Positions 43,890 through 53,780 of a stretch of 64,000 nucleotides of DNA are shown here, one piece after another. This DNA comes from Desulfobacteraceae bacterium (GTDB taxonomy: Bacteria > Desulfobacterota > Desulfobacteria > Desulfobacterales > UBA5852). Within the stretch, counting starts at the first letter, position 1, and the number at the start of each line of letters is the position of its first letter. The notes beneath the pieces were generated by a model. It had not been told where the DNA came from. It was given only the letters and a program-made list of their open reading frames with translations, and searched no databases. A program made the position numbers and the translations under genes. The stretch is from the NCBI GenBank assembly GCA_014237395.1, contig JABZFP010000018.1, positions 62,001 to 126,000 on the forward strand, written 5' to 3'.

Positions 43890-44345
43890 ATGCGAATCAT
43901 ATTAAAAGAAACCATCGAATCCCTGGGCATCATCGGGAGCGAGGTCGATGTAGCCGACGGCTACGCGCGCAACTTTCTCTTTCCACAAAACAAGGCGGTC
44001 AAGGCGACGCCCCAGAATCACCGCATGCTCGAACAGGAAAAAGCCAAGTTTGAGCTGCAGATTGCCAAAGAGAAATCCATGGCCGAGGAAATGGCCCAAC
44101 GCCTGGAAGGCGTCGAATGCACCGTCAAGGCGCGTACCGCGGATGATGGACGGCTCTATGGATCTGTAACCGTGCGGGATATTGTCGATGCGCTTGCCAA
44201 AAAGGATGTCGAGGTGGAACGCCGAATCGTCCTATTGAAAGAACCCCTAAAAGAGGTTGGAACTTACAAGGTGCCGATTCGCGTCTATCGCGATGTGGAA
44301 CCGGAAATTACGGTGCATGTGGAACCGGAAGAAGAAACGGCCTAA
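43890..44345 (+). CDS. rplI: 50S ribosomal protein L9
   Basis: A 151-residue L9 starting MRIILKETIESLGIIGSEVD with DGYARNFLFPQNKAVKAT and a C-terminal domain ending EVGTYKVPIRVYRDVEPEI. It bridges the ribosome and restrains frameshifting. TTTGGAGG precedes the ATG. The 146-bp gap from rpsR has no gene; priB and the usual membrane protein between rpsR and rplI in some genomes are absent. Confidence 0.97.
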   Translation: MRIILKETIESLGIIGSEVDVADGYARNFLFPQNKAVKATPQNHRMLEQEKAKFELQIAKEKSMAEEMAQRLEGVECTVKARTADDGRLYGSVTVRDIVDALAKKDVEVERRIVLLKEPLKEVGTYKVPIRVYRDVEPEITVHVEPEEETA

Positions 44346-44370
44346 CGCTTCCCGATCGATCGTAGATGTC

Positions 44371-44410
44371 CATGATCACCGTACCGGAACACCACCGTAC
44401 GGTGGTCATG
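44371..44410 (+). promoter_or_regulatory. Long hairpin between rplI and dnaB
   Basis: CATGATCACCGTAC (44371-44384) pairs with GTACGGTGGTCATG (44397-44410) over 14 positions with one G-T pair. Inside it, the perfect palindrome ACCACCGTACGGTGGT (44391-44406) offers an alternative fold. There is no T-run, so it is not a standard terminator. It may tune dnaB expression or mRNA processing. Confidence 0.5.
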
Positions 44411-44452
44411 CGCCGTCGGCGGAGAACCCAACCGAACGATAGGCATTGACAC

Positions 44453-45835
44453 ATGGCCGCAACGCAAGCACCCCCTGCGAAAGACCCTTCACTTCACCAC
44501 CTACCGCCCCAAAATTTGGAGGCGGAAGCCTCCCTGATCAGTGCTGTTCTGATCGACAATTCAGCCCTGCTGGATATTCTTGAAATCCTTACCCCCGAAG
44601 ATTTTTACCGATCAGCCCACCAGCGCATTTTTGAGGCGATTACCGAGCTTTTTACCCGCAACGAACCGGTGGATCTCGTCACCCTGGCGAACATTCTGAA
44701 AGAAAAAGGCCATCTGGAAAATATCGGTGGTGCCGCTTTTCTTTCCAAGCTGGTCGATACAGCCCCCATGGCGGTCAACGCCGCGCACTACGCTAAAATC
44801 GTCCACGACAAGGCCAATGTCCGCCGCCTGATTGCCAAATCCAACCAGATCGTCCAGCGATGTTTCGAAGACCGCGGCAACGTCGATGATCTCCTCGATT
44901 TTGCCGAACAGTCCGTATTTGAAATCGCCGAAAATAAATCCCGCAAATCCTTCTATCCCATCAGCGCGCTCATTGAAGAAAATATCGATAAACTCGAGGA
45001 GCGCCAGGGAAATCGAACCCTGATTACGGGCGTCCCGACCGGCTTCACGGATCTTGACTATCTGACATCCGGATTCCAGCCCTCGGATCTGATTATCCTG
45101 GCGGCCCGTCCGAGTATGGGAAAAACAGCCTTTGCGCTGAACATGGCGCGTAATACCGCCGTGGAAACCAACACCGCGGTGGCGCTGTTTTCGCTGGAGA
45201 TGTCCAAGGAACAGCTCTCCATGCGCATGCTCTGTGCCGAAGCACGCGTCGATTCCCATCGCCTCCGAGGCGGTTTTTTGAGCAACGACGACTGGACCAA
45301 CCTAACGCAGGCCGCCAGCGTGCTGTCCGAAGCCCCGATCTTCATCGACGACTCGCCGGACTTGAACTCCCTGGATATTCGCGCCAAGGCCCGCCGCTTG
45401 AAAATGGACAACAAGCTGGGACTGATTATTATCGACTATCTGCAATTGATGCAGGGGCGCCGCAACATCGAGCGACGGGATCTTGAAATCTCGGAGATTT
45501 CACGATCGTTGAAAGCGCTGGCCAAGGAACTGAATGTGCCGGTCATCGCCCTTTCCCAGCTCAATCGTAAACTTGAAGAACGCACCGACAAGCGCCCCAA
45601 GCTTTCCGACCTGCGGGAATCCGGCGCCCTGGAACAGGACGCCGACGTGGTGATGTTTATCTACCGCGACGAAGTCTATAACCGTGATGAACACAACCAG
45701 AATACCGGTAAAGCTGAAATTATCGTGGCCAAACATCGTAACGGCCCGACGGGCGATGTCCATTTGGCATTCATCCATGCCTCGACGCGCTTTGAAAACC
45801 TGGCCAGAGAAACCTTCGTGCCCGAGCCCGACTGA
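44453..45835 (+). CDS. dnaB: Replicative DNA helicase DnaB
   Basis: A 460-residue hexameric helicase. N-terminal domain LPPQNLEAEASLISAVLIDN; RecA-like core with Walker A ILAARPSMGKTAFALNMA, LFSLEMSKEQL, Walker B LGLIIIDYLQLM and the C-terminal ALEQDADVVMFIYRDE motif. No intein is seen. Follows rplI as in many bacteria. It should be loaded at origins by DnaA and a loader; the DnaA-like gene is 3 kb away. Confidence 0.97.
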   Translation: MAATQAPPAKDPSLHHLPPQNLEAEASLISAVLIDNSALLDILEILTPEDFYRSAHQRIFEAITELFTRNEPVDLVTLANILKEKGHLENIGGAAFLSKLVDTAPMAVNAAHYAKIVHDKANVRRLIAKSNQIVQRCFEDRGNVDDLLDFAEQSVFEIAENKSRKSFYPISALIEENIDKLEERQGNRTLITGVPTGFTDLDYLTSGFQPSDLIILAARPSMGKTAFALNMARNTAVETNTAVALFSLEMSKEQLSMRMLCAEARVDSHRLRGGFLSNDDWTNLTQAASVLSEAPIFIDDSPDLNSLDIRAKARRLKMDNKLGLIIIDYLQLMQGRRNIERRDLEISEISRSLKALAKELNVPVIALSQLNRKLEERTDKRPKLSDLRESGALEQDADVVMFIYRDEVYNRDEHNQNTGKAEIIVAKHRNGPTGDVHLAFIHASTRFENLARETFVPEPD

Positions 45836-45916
45836 TCGCCGCCGAAGCCCCTTGCATGCCATGACCACCAGCGACTATCCGCTCCACCAACCACCCCCCC
45901 GATGGCACGTTAACGT

Positions 45917-47596
45917 ATGAAACGATTATACGGCAATCTGTCAGGCCTCAAGCCCAGCCAATTGAAACGGATCGAGCGGATCACCGGGCGGCGCGTCTCA
46001 CCGGCCGTGCTCATTTCAACCGAACTCGCCCGGGACGTTGCCCGCATCTCCAGCGAAATCCGACGCCAGATCGGCCTTCTCATCAACCGGAAAGGCAAAG
46101 TCGCCTGCGTCATTGTCGGCGATCATCACCAGATCTTCATACCAGGCATTGTGGCCCAGCGCGTCGCCGCAGGCCGCCTGACCGGACTCCGCTGCGTCCA
46201 TACCCATTTAAAACCGGATCCGCTGTCCCAGGAAGACCTTACCGACCTCGTTTTGCTGCGCCTCGACATGATGGCCACCATCACCCTGACACCGGACGGA
46301 CGTCCGGACCAAATTTATGCGGCCCATATTCTGCCGGGTGAAAATGAAACCCAGGCCTACGAGGTCATGCCGCCCATCGACCCCTACCATCCGGATCGGT
46401 TTTGTCTGGAAACGATTCTGGCGCTTGAAGCGGAAATGGCGCAGCAACTGGCCCTGCGCGAGTCCGGCGGCAAGGGCGAACGGGCCTTGTTGATCAGCGT
46501 CACCACATCCTCCCGTCGCGAAGCGCTTGATTCCTTCCATGAACTGGCACAACTCGCCGCCTCCGCGGGCATCGAAATTGTCGATAAAATTCTGCAGCAG
46601 CGCACCAAGATCGATCCACGCATCTTGCTGGGATCGGGCAAACTCCGCGACCTCGCCATCCTGGCCATGCAACGAGATGCCACCATGATGGTGTTCGACC
46701 AGGAACTCAACCCGTCACAGATCAAGTCCATTACCGACCAGGTGGAACTCAAAGTCATCGACCGCACCCAACTGATTCTTGACATCTTCGCCCAGCGCGC
46801 CCAGACCCGCGAAGGTCAGCTCCAGGTGGAGCTGGCCCAATTGAAATATCTGTTGCCACGGCTCATCAGCAAAAATACGGCCATGTCCCGACTTACCGGC
46901 GGCATCGGCGGGCGCGGACCGGGAGAAACCAAGCTGGAACTGAACCGACGGCAAACCCGGGACCGCATCAACCGTCTGGAAAACGCCCTGCGAGACGTCC
47001 AGAAACAACGCCAGCAGCAGCGTGCCCGCCGCAGCAAACGTCATCTGCCGGTGGTTTCCATCATCGGGTACACCAATGCCGGCAAATCAACCCTGTTGAA
47101 CAACCTGACCCGGAGTCGGGTTCGTGCCGAAAACCGTCTTTTTGCCACGCTCGACCCCTCCAGTCGACGCATGAAATTCCCACGTGAAACCGAGGTGATC
47201 ATCACCGATACGGTTGGATTCATACGCGATCTGCCCCGCGAATTGATGACGGCATTCCGTGCCACATTGGAAGAACTCGAAAACGCCGACTTGCTGCTGC
47301 ACGTGATCGACATCCATCATCCCCAGTACCAAAAGCAGGTTCGCTCCGTCGAACGCATTCTGGAAGAACTTGACCTGTCGCATATCCCTACGCTACGCGT
47401 GTTAAACAAGCAGGATCGTCTCAAGCCGGACGATCTTGCCAAACGTGTCAACATTCTCAAGGGGGTGCCGATTGCGGCCATTGATTCCCAGACGCTTCAC
47501 CCGCTGATCGACGCCATGGATCATTATTTCACCGCTGGTCGCCTCGATCCGGCCCTGACAGATACAACGCCCTCTCCATCGTCGCCCGCCATGTAG
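45917..47596 (+). CDS. hflX: GTPase HflX, long form
   Basis: The 559-residue protein carries the HflX N-terminal nucleotide-binding domain around 175-330 (KIDPRILLGSGKLRDLAILA and FDQELNPSQIKSITD), then GGIGGRGPGETKLE and the GTPase domain (Walker A IIGYTNAGKSTLLNNL, DTVGFIRDLP, NKQD). The first about 150 residues, before RALLISV, exceed the 426-residue E. coli form, as in other long HflX proteins. HflX splits stalled ribosomes after heat stress. No ribosome site is obvious before the ATG, so translation could be coupled to dnaB, 81 nt upstream. Confidence 0.92.
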   Translation: MKRLYGNLSGLKPSQLKRIERITGRRVSPAVLISTELARDVARISSEIRRQIGLLINRKGKVACVIVGDHHQIFIPGIVAQRVAAGRLTGLRCVHTHLKPDPLSQEDLTDLVLLRLDMMATITLTPDGRPDQIYAAHILPGENETQAYEVMPPIDPYHPDRFCLETILALEAEMAQQLALRESGGKGERALLISVTTSSRREALDSFHELAQLAASAGIEIVDKILQQRTKIDPRILLGSGKLRDLAILAMQRDATMMVFDQELNPSQIKSITDQVELKVIDRTQLILDIFAQRAQTREGQLQVELAQLKYLLPRLISKNTAMSRLTGGIGGRGPGETKLELNRRQTRDRINRLENALRDVQKQRQQQRARRSKRHLPVVSIIGYTNAGKSTLLNNLTRSRVRAENRLFATLDPSSRRMKFPRETEVIITDTVGFIRDLPRELMTAFRATLEELENADLLLHVIDIHHPQYQKQVRSVERILEELDLSHIPTLRVLNKQDRLKPDDLAKRVNILKGVPIAAIDSQTLHPLIDAMDHYFTAGRLDPALTDTTPSPSSPAM

Positions 47597-47661
47597 CCAT
47601 GCGCTAAAATACCGCTTTTTATTTGACAACAGATGTATATTTAATATAGTTTAGGAGTCTT

Positions 47662-48450
47662 ATGGATTTGGATCACATGAAGGCCGTCGCGCTTGCGGCG
47701 GCGTACAGCGGCGGCAGTTACATTCGAAGCAGGCTGGATCGCACCCGCCGAATTGATCACAAAGGCGAAATCGATCTCGTCACCGAAGCCGACCTCGGCT
47801 CCGAAAGACGCATCATCGATATTATTCGCGCCAGTTTTCCCGACCACACCATCCTGTCGGAAGAGCATGGACTGACAGAAGGCCGTTCCGCATACAAGTG
47901 GATCGTCGACCCGCTTGACGGCACCACCAATTTTGCGCACGGTCTGGCGGCATGTTGTGTATCGATTGCGTTGGTAAAGGAAAACCGGCCCATCATCGGC
48001 ATCGTCTGGGGTCCGTTTACGGATGAACTCTTTTCAGCGGTTCGCGGCGCCGGGGCTTATCTCAATGGGCGCCGCCTGACCGTATCGGGCATAGACCGGG
48101 TAGGCGACAGCCTGATCGCAACGGGATTTCCGTATAACGTCAGAACCATCATGGCGCCGGTGATAAACCGGCTGACACGCTGCTTAGAGGCCTCGCAAGG
48201 TATCCGGCGGCTGGGATCGGCGGCATTGGATATGTGTTATGTCGCGGCAGGCCGCTTTGAGGCCTTCTGGGAAGAGCAGCTTCATCCGTGGGACACGGCC
48301 GCCGGGCACCTCATTGTGACCGAAGCCGGCGGCCAGGTAACCGATTTTGATAACCGGCCGTTTGAACCTGAAATGAAATCTATTCTGGCCTCGAATGGCC
48401 GGATCCATCATCGCATGCTGGAACTGCTCGACGTGAAGGGAATCGAATGA
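47662..48450 (+). CDS. suhB: Inositol monophosphatase family protein (SuhB-like)
   Basis: A 262-residue Mg-dependent phosphatase: metal site residues in EIDLVTEADL, LSEEHG, WIVDPLDGTTNFAHG and HPWDTAAGHLIVTEAGG, the complete catalytic set. Roles in this family include inositol-1-phosphate, fructose-1,6-bisphosphate or NADP dephosphorylation, and SuhB aids rRNA transcription; the substrate here is unknown. TAGGAG precedes ATG. TTGACA-16-TATAGT at 47622-47649 looks like a strong promoter but would give only about six bases of leader, so its use is doubtful. Stop overlaps the next gene (ATGA). Confidence 0.93.
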   Translation: MDLDHMKAVALAAAYSGGSYIRSRLDRTRRIDHKGEIDLVTEADLGSERRIIDIIRASFPDHTILSEEHGLTEGRSAYKWIVDPLDGTTNFAHGLAACCVSIALVKENRPIIGIVWGPFTDELFSAVRGAGAYLNGRRLTVSGIDRVGDSLIATGFPYNVRTIMAPVINRLTRCLEASQGIRRLGSAALDMCYVAAGRFEAFWEEQLHPWDTAAGHLIVTEAGGQVTDFDNRPFEPEMKSILASNGRIHHRMLELLDVKGIE

Positions 48451-48644
48451 AGGACGATGTTTTGGGCGGCAAAGAACTGGACCAGTATTTGGGCTGCTAT
48501 GGCAGCTTTACGGCGGAAGACCCCATCTGCCAGAAACAGTGTGTGCTGAGCCTGCGTTGCGCCATCGAAAAAGATCACCATTCCCGGATGGAACTTTTGG
48601 AAGATCTCATGACGTCCGATGGATATATTCTGAAAATGCAATAA
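48447..48644 (+). CDS. Small conserved-looking protein coupled to suhB
   Basis: A 65-residue protein beginning MKDDVLGGKELDQYLGCYG and containing DPICQKQCVLSLRCAIE, with four Cys. It overlaps the suhB stop by 4 nt (ATGA), a strong sign of co-translation. No membrane segment. I do not recognise a named family; the Cys pattern might bind a metal. Confidence 0.65.
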   Translation: MKDDVLGGKELDQYLGCYGSFTAEDPICQKQCVLSLRCAIEKDHHSRMELLEDLMTSDGYILKMQ

Positions 48645-48737
48645 TGCGTTCGTTCTTCGGCGTATCTATCGCCGATAGGCCAATGTCTGGCCTCCTGCCG
48701 GGTGTGCCTCACCCCGTTGTTCTATGCTGCCTCATTC

Positions 48738-48762
48738 CCGATCAGGTGCGTTTTCTGATCGG
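48738..48762. terminator. Hairpin between convergent genes
   Basis: CCGATCAG (48738-48745) and CTGATCGG (48755-48762), an 8-bp perfect stem in the gap between the 65-residue gene and the dnaA-like gene. It lacks a T-run on either side, so termination is only suggested by position. Confidence 0.4.
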
Positions 48763-48785
48763 CCTTCCGGCAAGACCATAACGCT

Positions 48786-50126
48786 TTAAAAATCACCCTG
48801 ATCCAGTTTTTCGGTAAAAAAGGCCACCTGTTTGCGCAAGGCGTTGCTTTTTTGGCATCCCTTTTCAACTGCGGCGATGGAATGCATGGCCGTGGCGTGG
48901 TAGCGGTTAAACGCCTTTCCGATGGTCTGCAGCGGAGCATCCGTATAACGCCGTGAAAGAAATATGGCCATTTGGCGAGGTCTTACAATCGACTGTTTGC
49001 GTGACCGCGACACCAGATCCTGCAGGGATACATTGTAATGACGGCAAACCATCTTTTTAATGACATCCACCGTAATCGTTTTACGCGTGCGAATGATATT
49101 GCGAATCACGCTTTCGGCCAATTGGCTGTTAATGGGCATTCCCAGCAGCGATGACTTCGCAGCGACTTGCATGATGCCGCTTTCCAGTTGACGTATATCT
49201 TCCGTTAGCTCACCGGCCAGATAATGCGTCACGTCGCGCGGAATTTGCAGGCCCTTGACTTTGGCTTTTTTTTCCAGAATCCGAACGCGCGTTTTGAAAT
49301 CCGGCGGTTCAATACTTGAAACGAGTCCATAGGAAAAACGTGAACGCAGTTTATCGTTCAGGCGTGGAATCTCTGATGGCCGGTAACAGCTGGAAAAAAT
49401 AATTTTTTTGCCGGCTTCAAACAATGAATCCAGTGTTGTTGCCAATTCCTGCTGGGTGCGATCTTTACCCCCCAGATAATGCACATCCTCCAGCAACAAA
49501 ACATCGCACTGGCTGCGATACTTCCCTTTAAATTGGTCGAAGCAATCGTTTCGGAAAGACGACACCATCTCGTTGCTGAAATCTTCCGCCGTTACATAAT
49601 AAACCCGTTCATCCGGGTATGCCGCGATAATGTGATGGCCGATCGCCTGGGCCAAGTGACTCTTTCCCAAGCCGGTTTTGGACATCAGATACAAACAGCT
49701 TTGTTCGGATTTGCGGCGGGATGCAATCGACAGGGATGCCGAATAGGCAAAATCGTTATTCCGACCGACAACGAATTGATCAAAGGTATAATCTTTATGC
49801 AGGAAGCGCCCCGCCGCCGGCTTGAACGCCATGTTCTGCAGGGCCAGCTGTTTCTCGTTGCCAAACGGTAGATTATCCGATGTGGGTTTATGACCATTCC
49901 CCGCGACAAACCGACAACTGCTGCCGCCATGCCTGCGGATTTCCTGCGCTATCAGGGGACCATAATTTTCCTGCACACGACGCAGCGAAAAGGCATTCGG
50001 ACAGGCCAATGTCAAAACACCGTCGGTGGCTTCTCGAACCAAAATGGGGTCAATCCACATTCGATAGCAATGCGAGGGAATTTGATTTTGGATGGTTGCT
50101 TTAACCTGCTTCCAGATATTACCCAT
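48786..50126 (-). CDS. dnaA: DnaA-like replication initiator with atypical DNA-binding motif
   Basis: A 446-residue DnaA: domain I MGNIWKQVKATIQNQIP, a disordered linker, the YTFDQFVVGRNNDFAYSAS start of the AAA+ domain, and domain IV RPRQMAIFLSRRYT. Several hallmarks differ. The P-loop is SKTGLGKSHL (usual GGVGLGKTHL), Walker B is LLLEDVH (usual DD), and the DnaA-box helix, normally RDHTTVxHA, is RYHATAMHS; two of its base-contacting residues (Asp, first Thr) are changed. I therefore suspect a paralogue or a protein with altered DNA preference. ATG at 50126 matches the family start; frames to 50150 are possible. Confidence 0.85.
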   Translation of the reverse strand: MGNIWKQVKATIQNQIPSHCYRMWIDPILVREATDGVLTLACPNAFSLRRVQENYGPLIAQEIRRHGGSSCRFVAGNGHKPTSDNLPFGNEKQLALQNMAFKPAAGRFLHKDYTFDQFVVGRNNDFAYSASLSIASRRKSEQSCLYLMSKTGLGKSHLAQAIGHHIIAAYPDERVYYVTAEDFSNEMVSSFRNDCFDQFKGKYRSQCDVLLLEDVHYLGGKDRTQQELATTLDSLFEAGKKIIFSSCYRPSEIPRLNDKLRSRFSYGLVSSIEPPDFKTRVRILEKKAKVKGLQIPRDVTHYLAGELTEDIRQLESGIMQVAAKSSLLGMPINSQLAESVIRNIIRTRKTITVDVIKKMVCRHYNVSLQDLVSRSRKQSIVRPRQMAIFLSRRYTDAPLQTIGKAFNRYHATAMHSIAAVEKGCQKSNALRKQVAFFTEKLDQGDF

Positions 50127-50194
50127 ATGATCTTCTGTTATCATCCTCATGGCTCAAGTTCGCCGACACGTCAATCGAAAGGCACCAAACACAA

Positions 50195-50211
50195 TCCTAA
50201 TAAAATTAGGA
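50195..50211. promoter_or_regulatory. Perfect inverted repeat TCCTAATAAAATTAGGA upstream of dnaA
   Basis: Seven-bp arms around AAA, centred about 77 bp upstream of the dnaA-like start. The position suits an operator for an autoregulatory or foreign repressor protein. Confidence 0.5.
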
Positions 50212-50881
50212 ATGTTTCCCATCGGTTTTGGATATTTAGATTAGATTATCAGAAACGCTTGTGAGAAAAACAGGACCCTGTTTATGGGAAAGGCCACGCA
50301 AAGTCAAACCGAACCATATGAAGTTTTTCGCATTTCCGGAGGAAGTTATGAACAATGCACAACCATCTGTTATTTATGTTTTTTTCATAACGAAACCATC
50401 CAACTATCTTTAAATACGATGCTTTTTAATAAGCCGAATTTTTGTAGGAATTCTAAGGGTATCCAATTCAGCCTACTGGTTTTTGACATTTCTCCTATCT
50501 TTGATTTTCTTCTATTTTCTTCTTTTTTCTTTTATTTTAATCCTTATCAAATAAAAATCTAATCAATGAAGTTCGTTCATCCCATTTCACTGGAGCGAGC
50601 GGAAGATGCCTATCCAGCAGCAGGAGCCCTTTCAGCCACCGCCATTTATTTGGGACCAATGGCCTGACCGATCACGTCCAAATTGAAACCAGTCCCATCC
50701 TTTTTATTTGATATCTGCCGCCCATGATTCTATACATTATTGTTATTCCATTTGCTGTTTCTCCATTGAGACATGCATTGCTTGTCCGCTCCAAAATTTT
50801 TGCACCGTAACAAAATAGCCGCTGCGCCTAATCCTGACACGAGGCGCACACAACAATCGACAAGGAAGCGTCCCCCTCATC
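50212..50881. other. AT-rich non-coding island between dnaA-like gene and uvrA
   Basis: About 670 bp without a supported gene. Roughly 50280-50580 is strongly AT-rich with long pyrimidine tracts on the plus strand, unlike the GC-rich flanks. Two single-mismatch DnaA-box-like sites are visible: TTTCTCACA (minus strand, about 50254-50262) and TTATGAACA (about 50346-50354). That is about what chance gives. The divergent dnaA and uvrA promoters must be here. A 92-codon frame at 50284-50562 is low-complexity Phe/Ile-rich and not believed. Confidence 0.45.
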
Positions 50882-53707
50882 ATGACAACCCGTTGGATCA
50901 AAATCCGGCGCGCCCGCCACCATAATCTCAAAGCCATCGATCTGGATCTTCCCCGGGATCGGCTGATTGTCGTCACCGGTCTGTCGGGTTCAGGGAAATC
51001 AACCCTGGCGTTTGACACCCTTTATGCGGAAGGTCAGCGCCGCTATGTCGAATCCCTCTCGACCTATGCCCGGCAATTTCTGGAGCGAATGGAAAAACCC
51101 GAAGTCGAACGCATCGATGGGCTGTCGCCGGCGGTTGCCATCGAACAAAAATCATCGCACCACAATCCCCGCTCCACCGTAGGGACGATCACTGAGATCT
51201 ATGATTTTTTACGTCTGCTCTACGCTCGCATCGGGCAACCCCACTGCCATCAATGCGGCCGCCCGATCACATCACAGACATTGGACCAGTTTATCGATCG
51301 TGTAATGGCACTTAAGGAAGGCACACGGCTTATCATCATGGCACCGGTGGTGACGCCGCCTCAAACATCACCAGCGGAGCGCATTCGCAAACTGCGCCGC
51401 GAAGGCTTTGCGCGTATTCGGGTCGATGGGCGTATTTATGAGGTTGACGATCTTCCTAAACACCATGCCCCCTTCCCCTCAATGTTCGATGTCGTTGTGG
51501 ATCGCCTGATCGTCAAGCCCACGATCCGGAACCGCCTGGCAGATTCGCTGGAATTGGCCCTATCGCTGTCAGGTGATCAGATTGTCGTCGAAGAAATGGA
51601 AGGCCCCCGCCACGTTTTTAGCGAAAAAGCGGTTTGTCCTATCTGCCAGATAGGTCACCCGGCATTCACACCGGCCAGTTTTTCGTTCAATTCCCCCCAG
51701 GGAGCCTGTGACCTTTGTGACGGTCTCGGCATCAAACCGACCTTCGATCCTGAACGCATCGTGCCCGATCCAACCCTCTCTCTAAGGGAAGGGGCCGTCG
51801 CCCCCTGGTCCCACCGCCATTCCGTTCATTTCAATGCCTTCATGGAAGCGCTCACGGCACACTACGGCGGCGATATTTTTACCCCCTTTGAAAATCTTCC
51901 CGAACCGTTGCAGAAAGCGGTATTCGAAGGTTCCGGCGACGAGCAAATCACCTTCTTCTTCGAAAAAAGCGGCCGCCATACCTACCGCAAACCATTCGAA
52001 GGCGTTATCCCTTATCTGAAACGCCGTTATCACGAATCTGAAACCACGGCCGCCCGCGCTGAGATCCGCCAGTACATGCGTGATCAGCCCTGCCCGGCAT
52101 GCCGTGGAACCCGATTAAACCCACACGCCCGTGCGGTGTTCGTTGCCGATAAAACCATTGCCGAGTTTTGTTCCCTCAATGCGGCCGCGGCGCTGTCCTT
52201 CATAAAGCATCTGTCGCTTGCCGGGCAAGCCCATGCGATTGCAGCCAAAATTATTACCGAGATTCAAAACCGGCTGCAATTCATCGTCGACGTGGGGTTG
52301 CCCTATTTGTCACTCGATCGTCGTGCCACCACCCTTTCCGGCGGTGAAAGCCAGCGAATTCGACTGGCAACCCAGATCGGCTCCAAGCTGACCGGCGTCC
52401 TCTATGTTCTTGACGAACCGAGCATCGGCCTTCACCCCCGTGATAATCAGCGTTTGTTAAAATCGCTGAAAAATTTGCGGGATATCGGCAATACCGTCAT
52501 CGTGGTCGAACATGACGCGGAGACGATTCGCGCCGCTGATCATGTGGTCGACATGGGGCCGGGGGCTGGTATCCACGGAGGGGAGATCGTTTTCAGCGGA
52601 ACGCCGGAAAACCTCGTGAAGACAGAAAAATCATTGACCGCCGATTACCTGGCAGGCCGAAAACAAATCCCCTGTCCCACGCGACGCCGATCGGGAAACG
52701 GCCATGTATTACGCTTGGAAAATGCAACCCAAAACAACCTCCAGCACCTCGATGTCCAATTCCCGCTGGGTTGCTTTATCTGCGTCACCGGTGTTTCCGG
52801 ATCGGGCAAATCAACCCTGGTTCTGGAAACCCTCTACCCTGCCCTGCACCAAAAATTGTATCGTTCGGGTATCTCCTCAGGCGCGTTTCAGCGGCTTGAG
52901 GGCGTCCGTCATCTTGACAAAGTCATTCATATTGACCAATCGCCGATCGGCAAAACCCCCCGTTCAAATCCCGGCACCTATTCCGGTGTATTTGCCTTGA
53001 TAAGGGAGTTGTTCGCCCGCACCCCTGAAGCCCGGTCACGCGGCTATAAGCCCGGGCGGTTCAGCTTCAATATCAAGGGTGGCCGTTGCGAAGCCTGTCG
53101 CGGCGACGGTATCATCAAAATCGAGATGCATTTTCTTCCCGATATTTATGTGGTCTGTGAGGCCTGCCACGGCCAGCGCTACAATCGCGAAACCCTCGAA
53201 ATAAAATACCGCGGCCGAACCATCGTCGATGTTCTCGACATGACCGTCAACCAGGCCTACCACTTCTACAGCCGTCTGCAGAAAATCCGAAGCAAACTTG
53301 AAACACTGATAGACGTCGGATTAGGCTATATTCGCCTGGGTCAATCGGCGATAACCCTCTCGGGCGGCGAAGCCCAGCGGGTCAAACTGGCCAAAGAACT
53401 CAGCCGCAAGGAGACCGGACGCACGATCTATTTTCTGGATGAACCAACAACAGGGCTGCACTTTGAAGACACCCGCAAATTATTAGAAGTACTCCATCGA
53501 CTCGTGGACGCCGGGAACACCGTCATCGTCATCGAGCATAACATGGATCTGGTAAAAACCGCCGATTATATCATCGATTTGGGACCGGAGGGGGGAGATG
53601 CGGGTGGACGGGTAATGGGATGCGGCACCCCGGAAGCATTGATCACCATAAAAGGATCCCATACAGCGCCTTTTCTTCGCAAGGCGCTTTTCGCATCGAC
53701 CCCATAG
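50882..53707 (+). CDS. uvrA: Excinuclease ABC subunit A
   Basis: A 941-residue UvrA, the damage-recognition ATPase of nucleotide excision repair. Two ABC modules are complete: Walker [21 protein letters not shown] and [19 protein letters not shown], signature [14 protein letters not shown] and [15 protein letters not shown], with [10 protein letters not shown] and [12 protein letters not shown]. Zn-finger Cys motifs ([13 protein letters not shown]...[18 protein letters not shown]...CEACHG) are intact. Divergent from the dnaA-like gene and shares a bidirectional terminator with the ATP operon. Confidence 0.97.
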   Translation: MTTRWIKIRRARHHNLKAIDLDLPRDRLIVVTGLSGSGKSTLAFDTLYAEGQRRYVESLSTYARQFLERMEKPEVERIDGLSPAVAIEQKSSHHNPRSTVGTITEIYDFLRLLYARIGQPHCHQCGRPITSQTLDQFIDRVMALKEGTRLIIMAPVVTPPQTSPAERIRKLRREGFARIRVDGRIYEVDDLPKHHAPFPSMFDVVVDRLIVKPTIRNRLADSLELALSLSGDQIVVEEMEGPRHVFSEKAVCPICQIGHPAFTPASFSFNSPQGACDLCDGLGIKPTFDPERIVPDPTLSLREGAVAPWSHRHSVHFNAFMEALTAHYGGDIFTPFENLPEPLQKAVFEGSGDEQITFFFEKSGRHTYRKPFEGVIPYLKRRYHESETTAARAEIRQYMRDQPCPACRGTRLNPHARAVFVADKTIAEFCSLNAAAALSFIKHLSLAGQAHAIAAKIITEIQNRLQFIVDVGLPYLSLDRRATTLSGGESQRIRLATQIGSKLTGVLYVLDEPSIGLHPRDNQRLLKSLKNLRDIGNTVIVVEHDAETIRAADHVVDMGPGAGIHGGEIVFSGTPENLVKTEKSLTADYLAGRKQIPCPTRRRSGNGHVLRLENATQNNLQHLDVQFPLGCFICVTGVSGSGKSTLVLETLYPALHQKLYRSGISSGAFQRLEGVRHLDKVIHIDQSPIGKTPRSNPGTYSGVFALIRELFARTPEARSRGYKPGRFSFNIKGGRCEACRGDGIIKIEMHFLPDIYVVCEACHGQRYNRETLEIKYRGRTIVDVLDMTVNQAYHFYSRLQKIRSKLETLIDVGLGYIRLGQSAITLSGGEAQRVKLAKELSRKETGRTIYFLDEPTTGLHFEDTRKLLEVLHRLVDAGNTVIVIEHNMDLVKTADYIIDLGPEGGDAGGRVMGCGTPEALITIKGSHTAPFLRKALFASTP

Positions 53708-53728
53708 AACGACCGTATCGTTTGACCA

Positions 53729-53764
53729 TAAAAAAAGCCCGGCCAGAAAGCCGGGCTTTTTCTT
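53729..53764. terminator. Bidirectional terminator shared by uvrA and the ATP synthase operon
   Basis: GCCCGGC/GCCGGGC stem with CAGAAA loop, flanked by an A-run on the left and a T-run on the right, so it works on both strands. Confidence 0.9.
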
Positions 53765-53780
53765 TGAACGGAAATCAGTG

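Noticed and set aside
50284..50562. A 92-codon gene in the AT-rich island
   Set aside because: Low-complexity Phe/Ile/Lys-rich translation with no ribosome site; best explained by AT-rich sequence having few stops.
50212..50881. Chromosomal replication origin defined by DnaA boxes
   Set aside because: Only two 9-mers with one mismatch to TTWTNCACA are present, about what chance predicts for this length, and this DnaA has an altered recognition helix.
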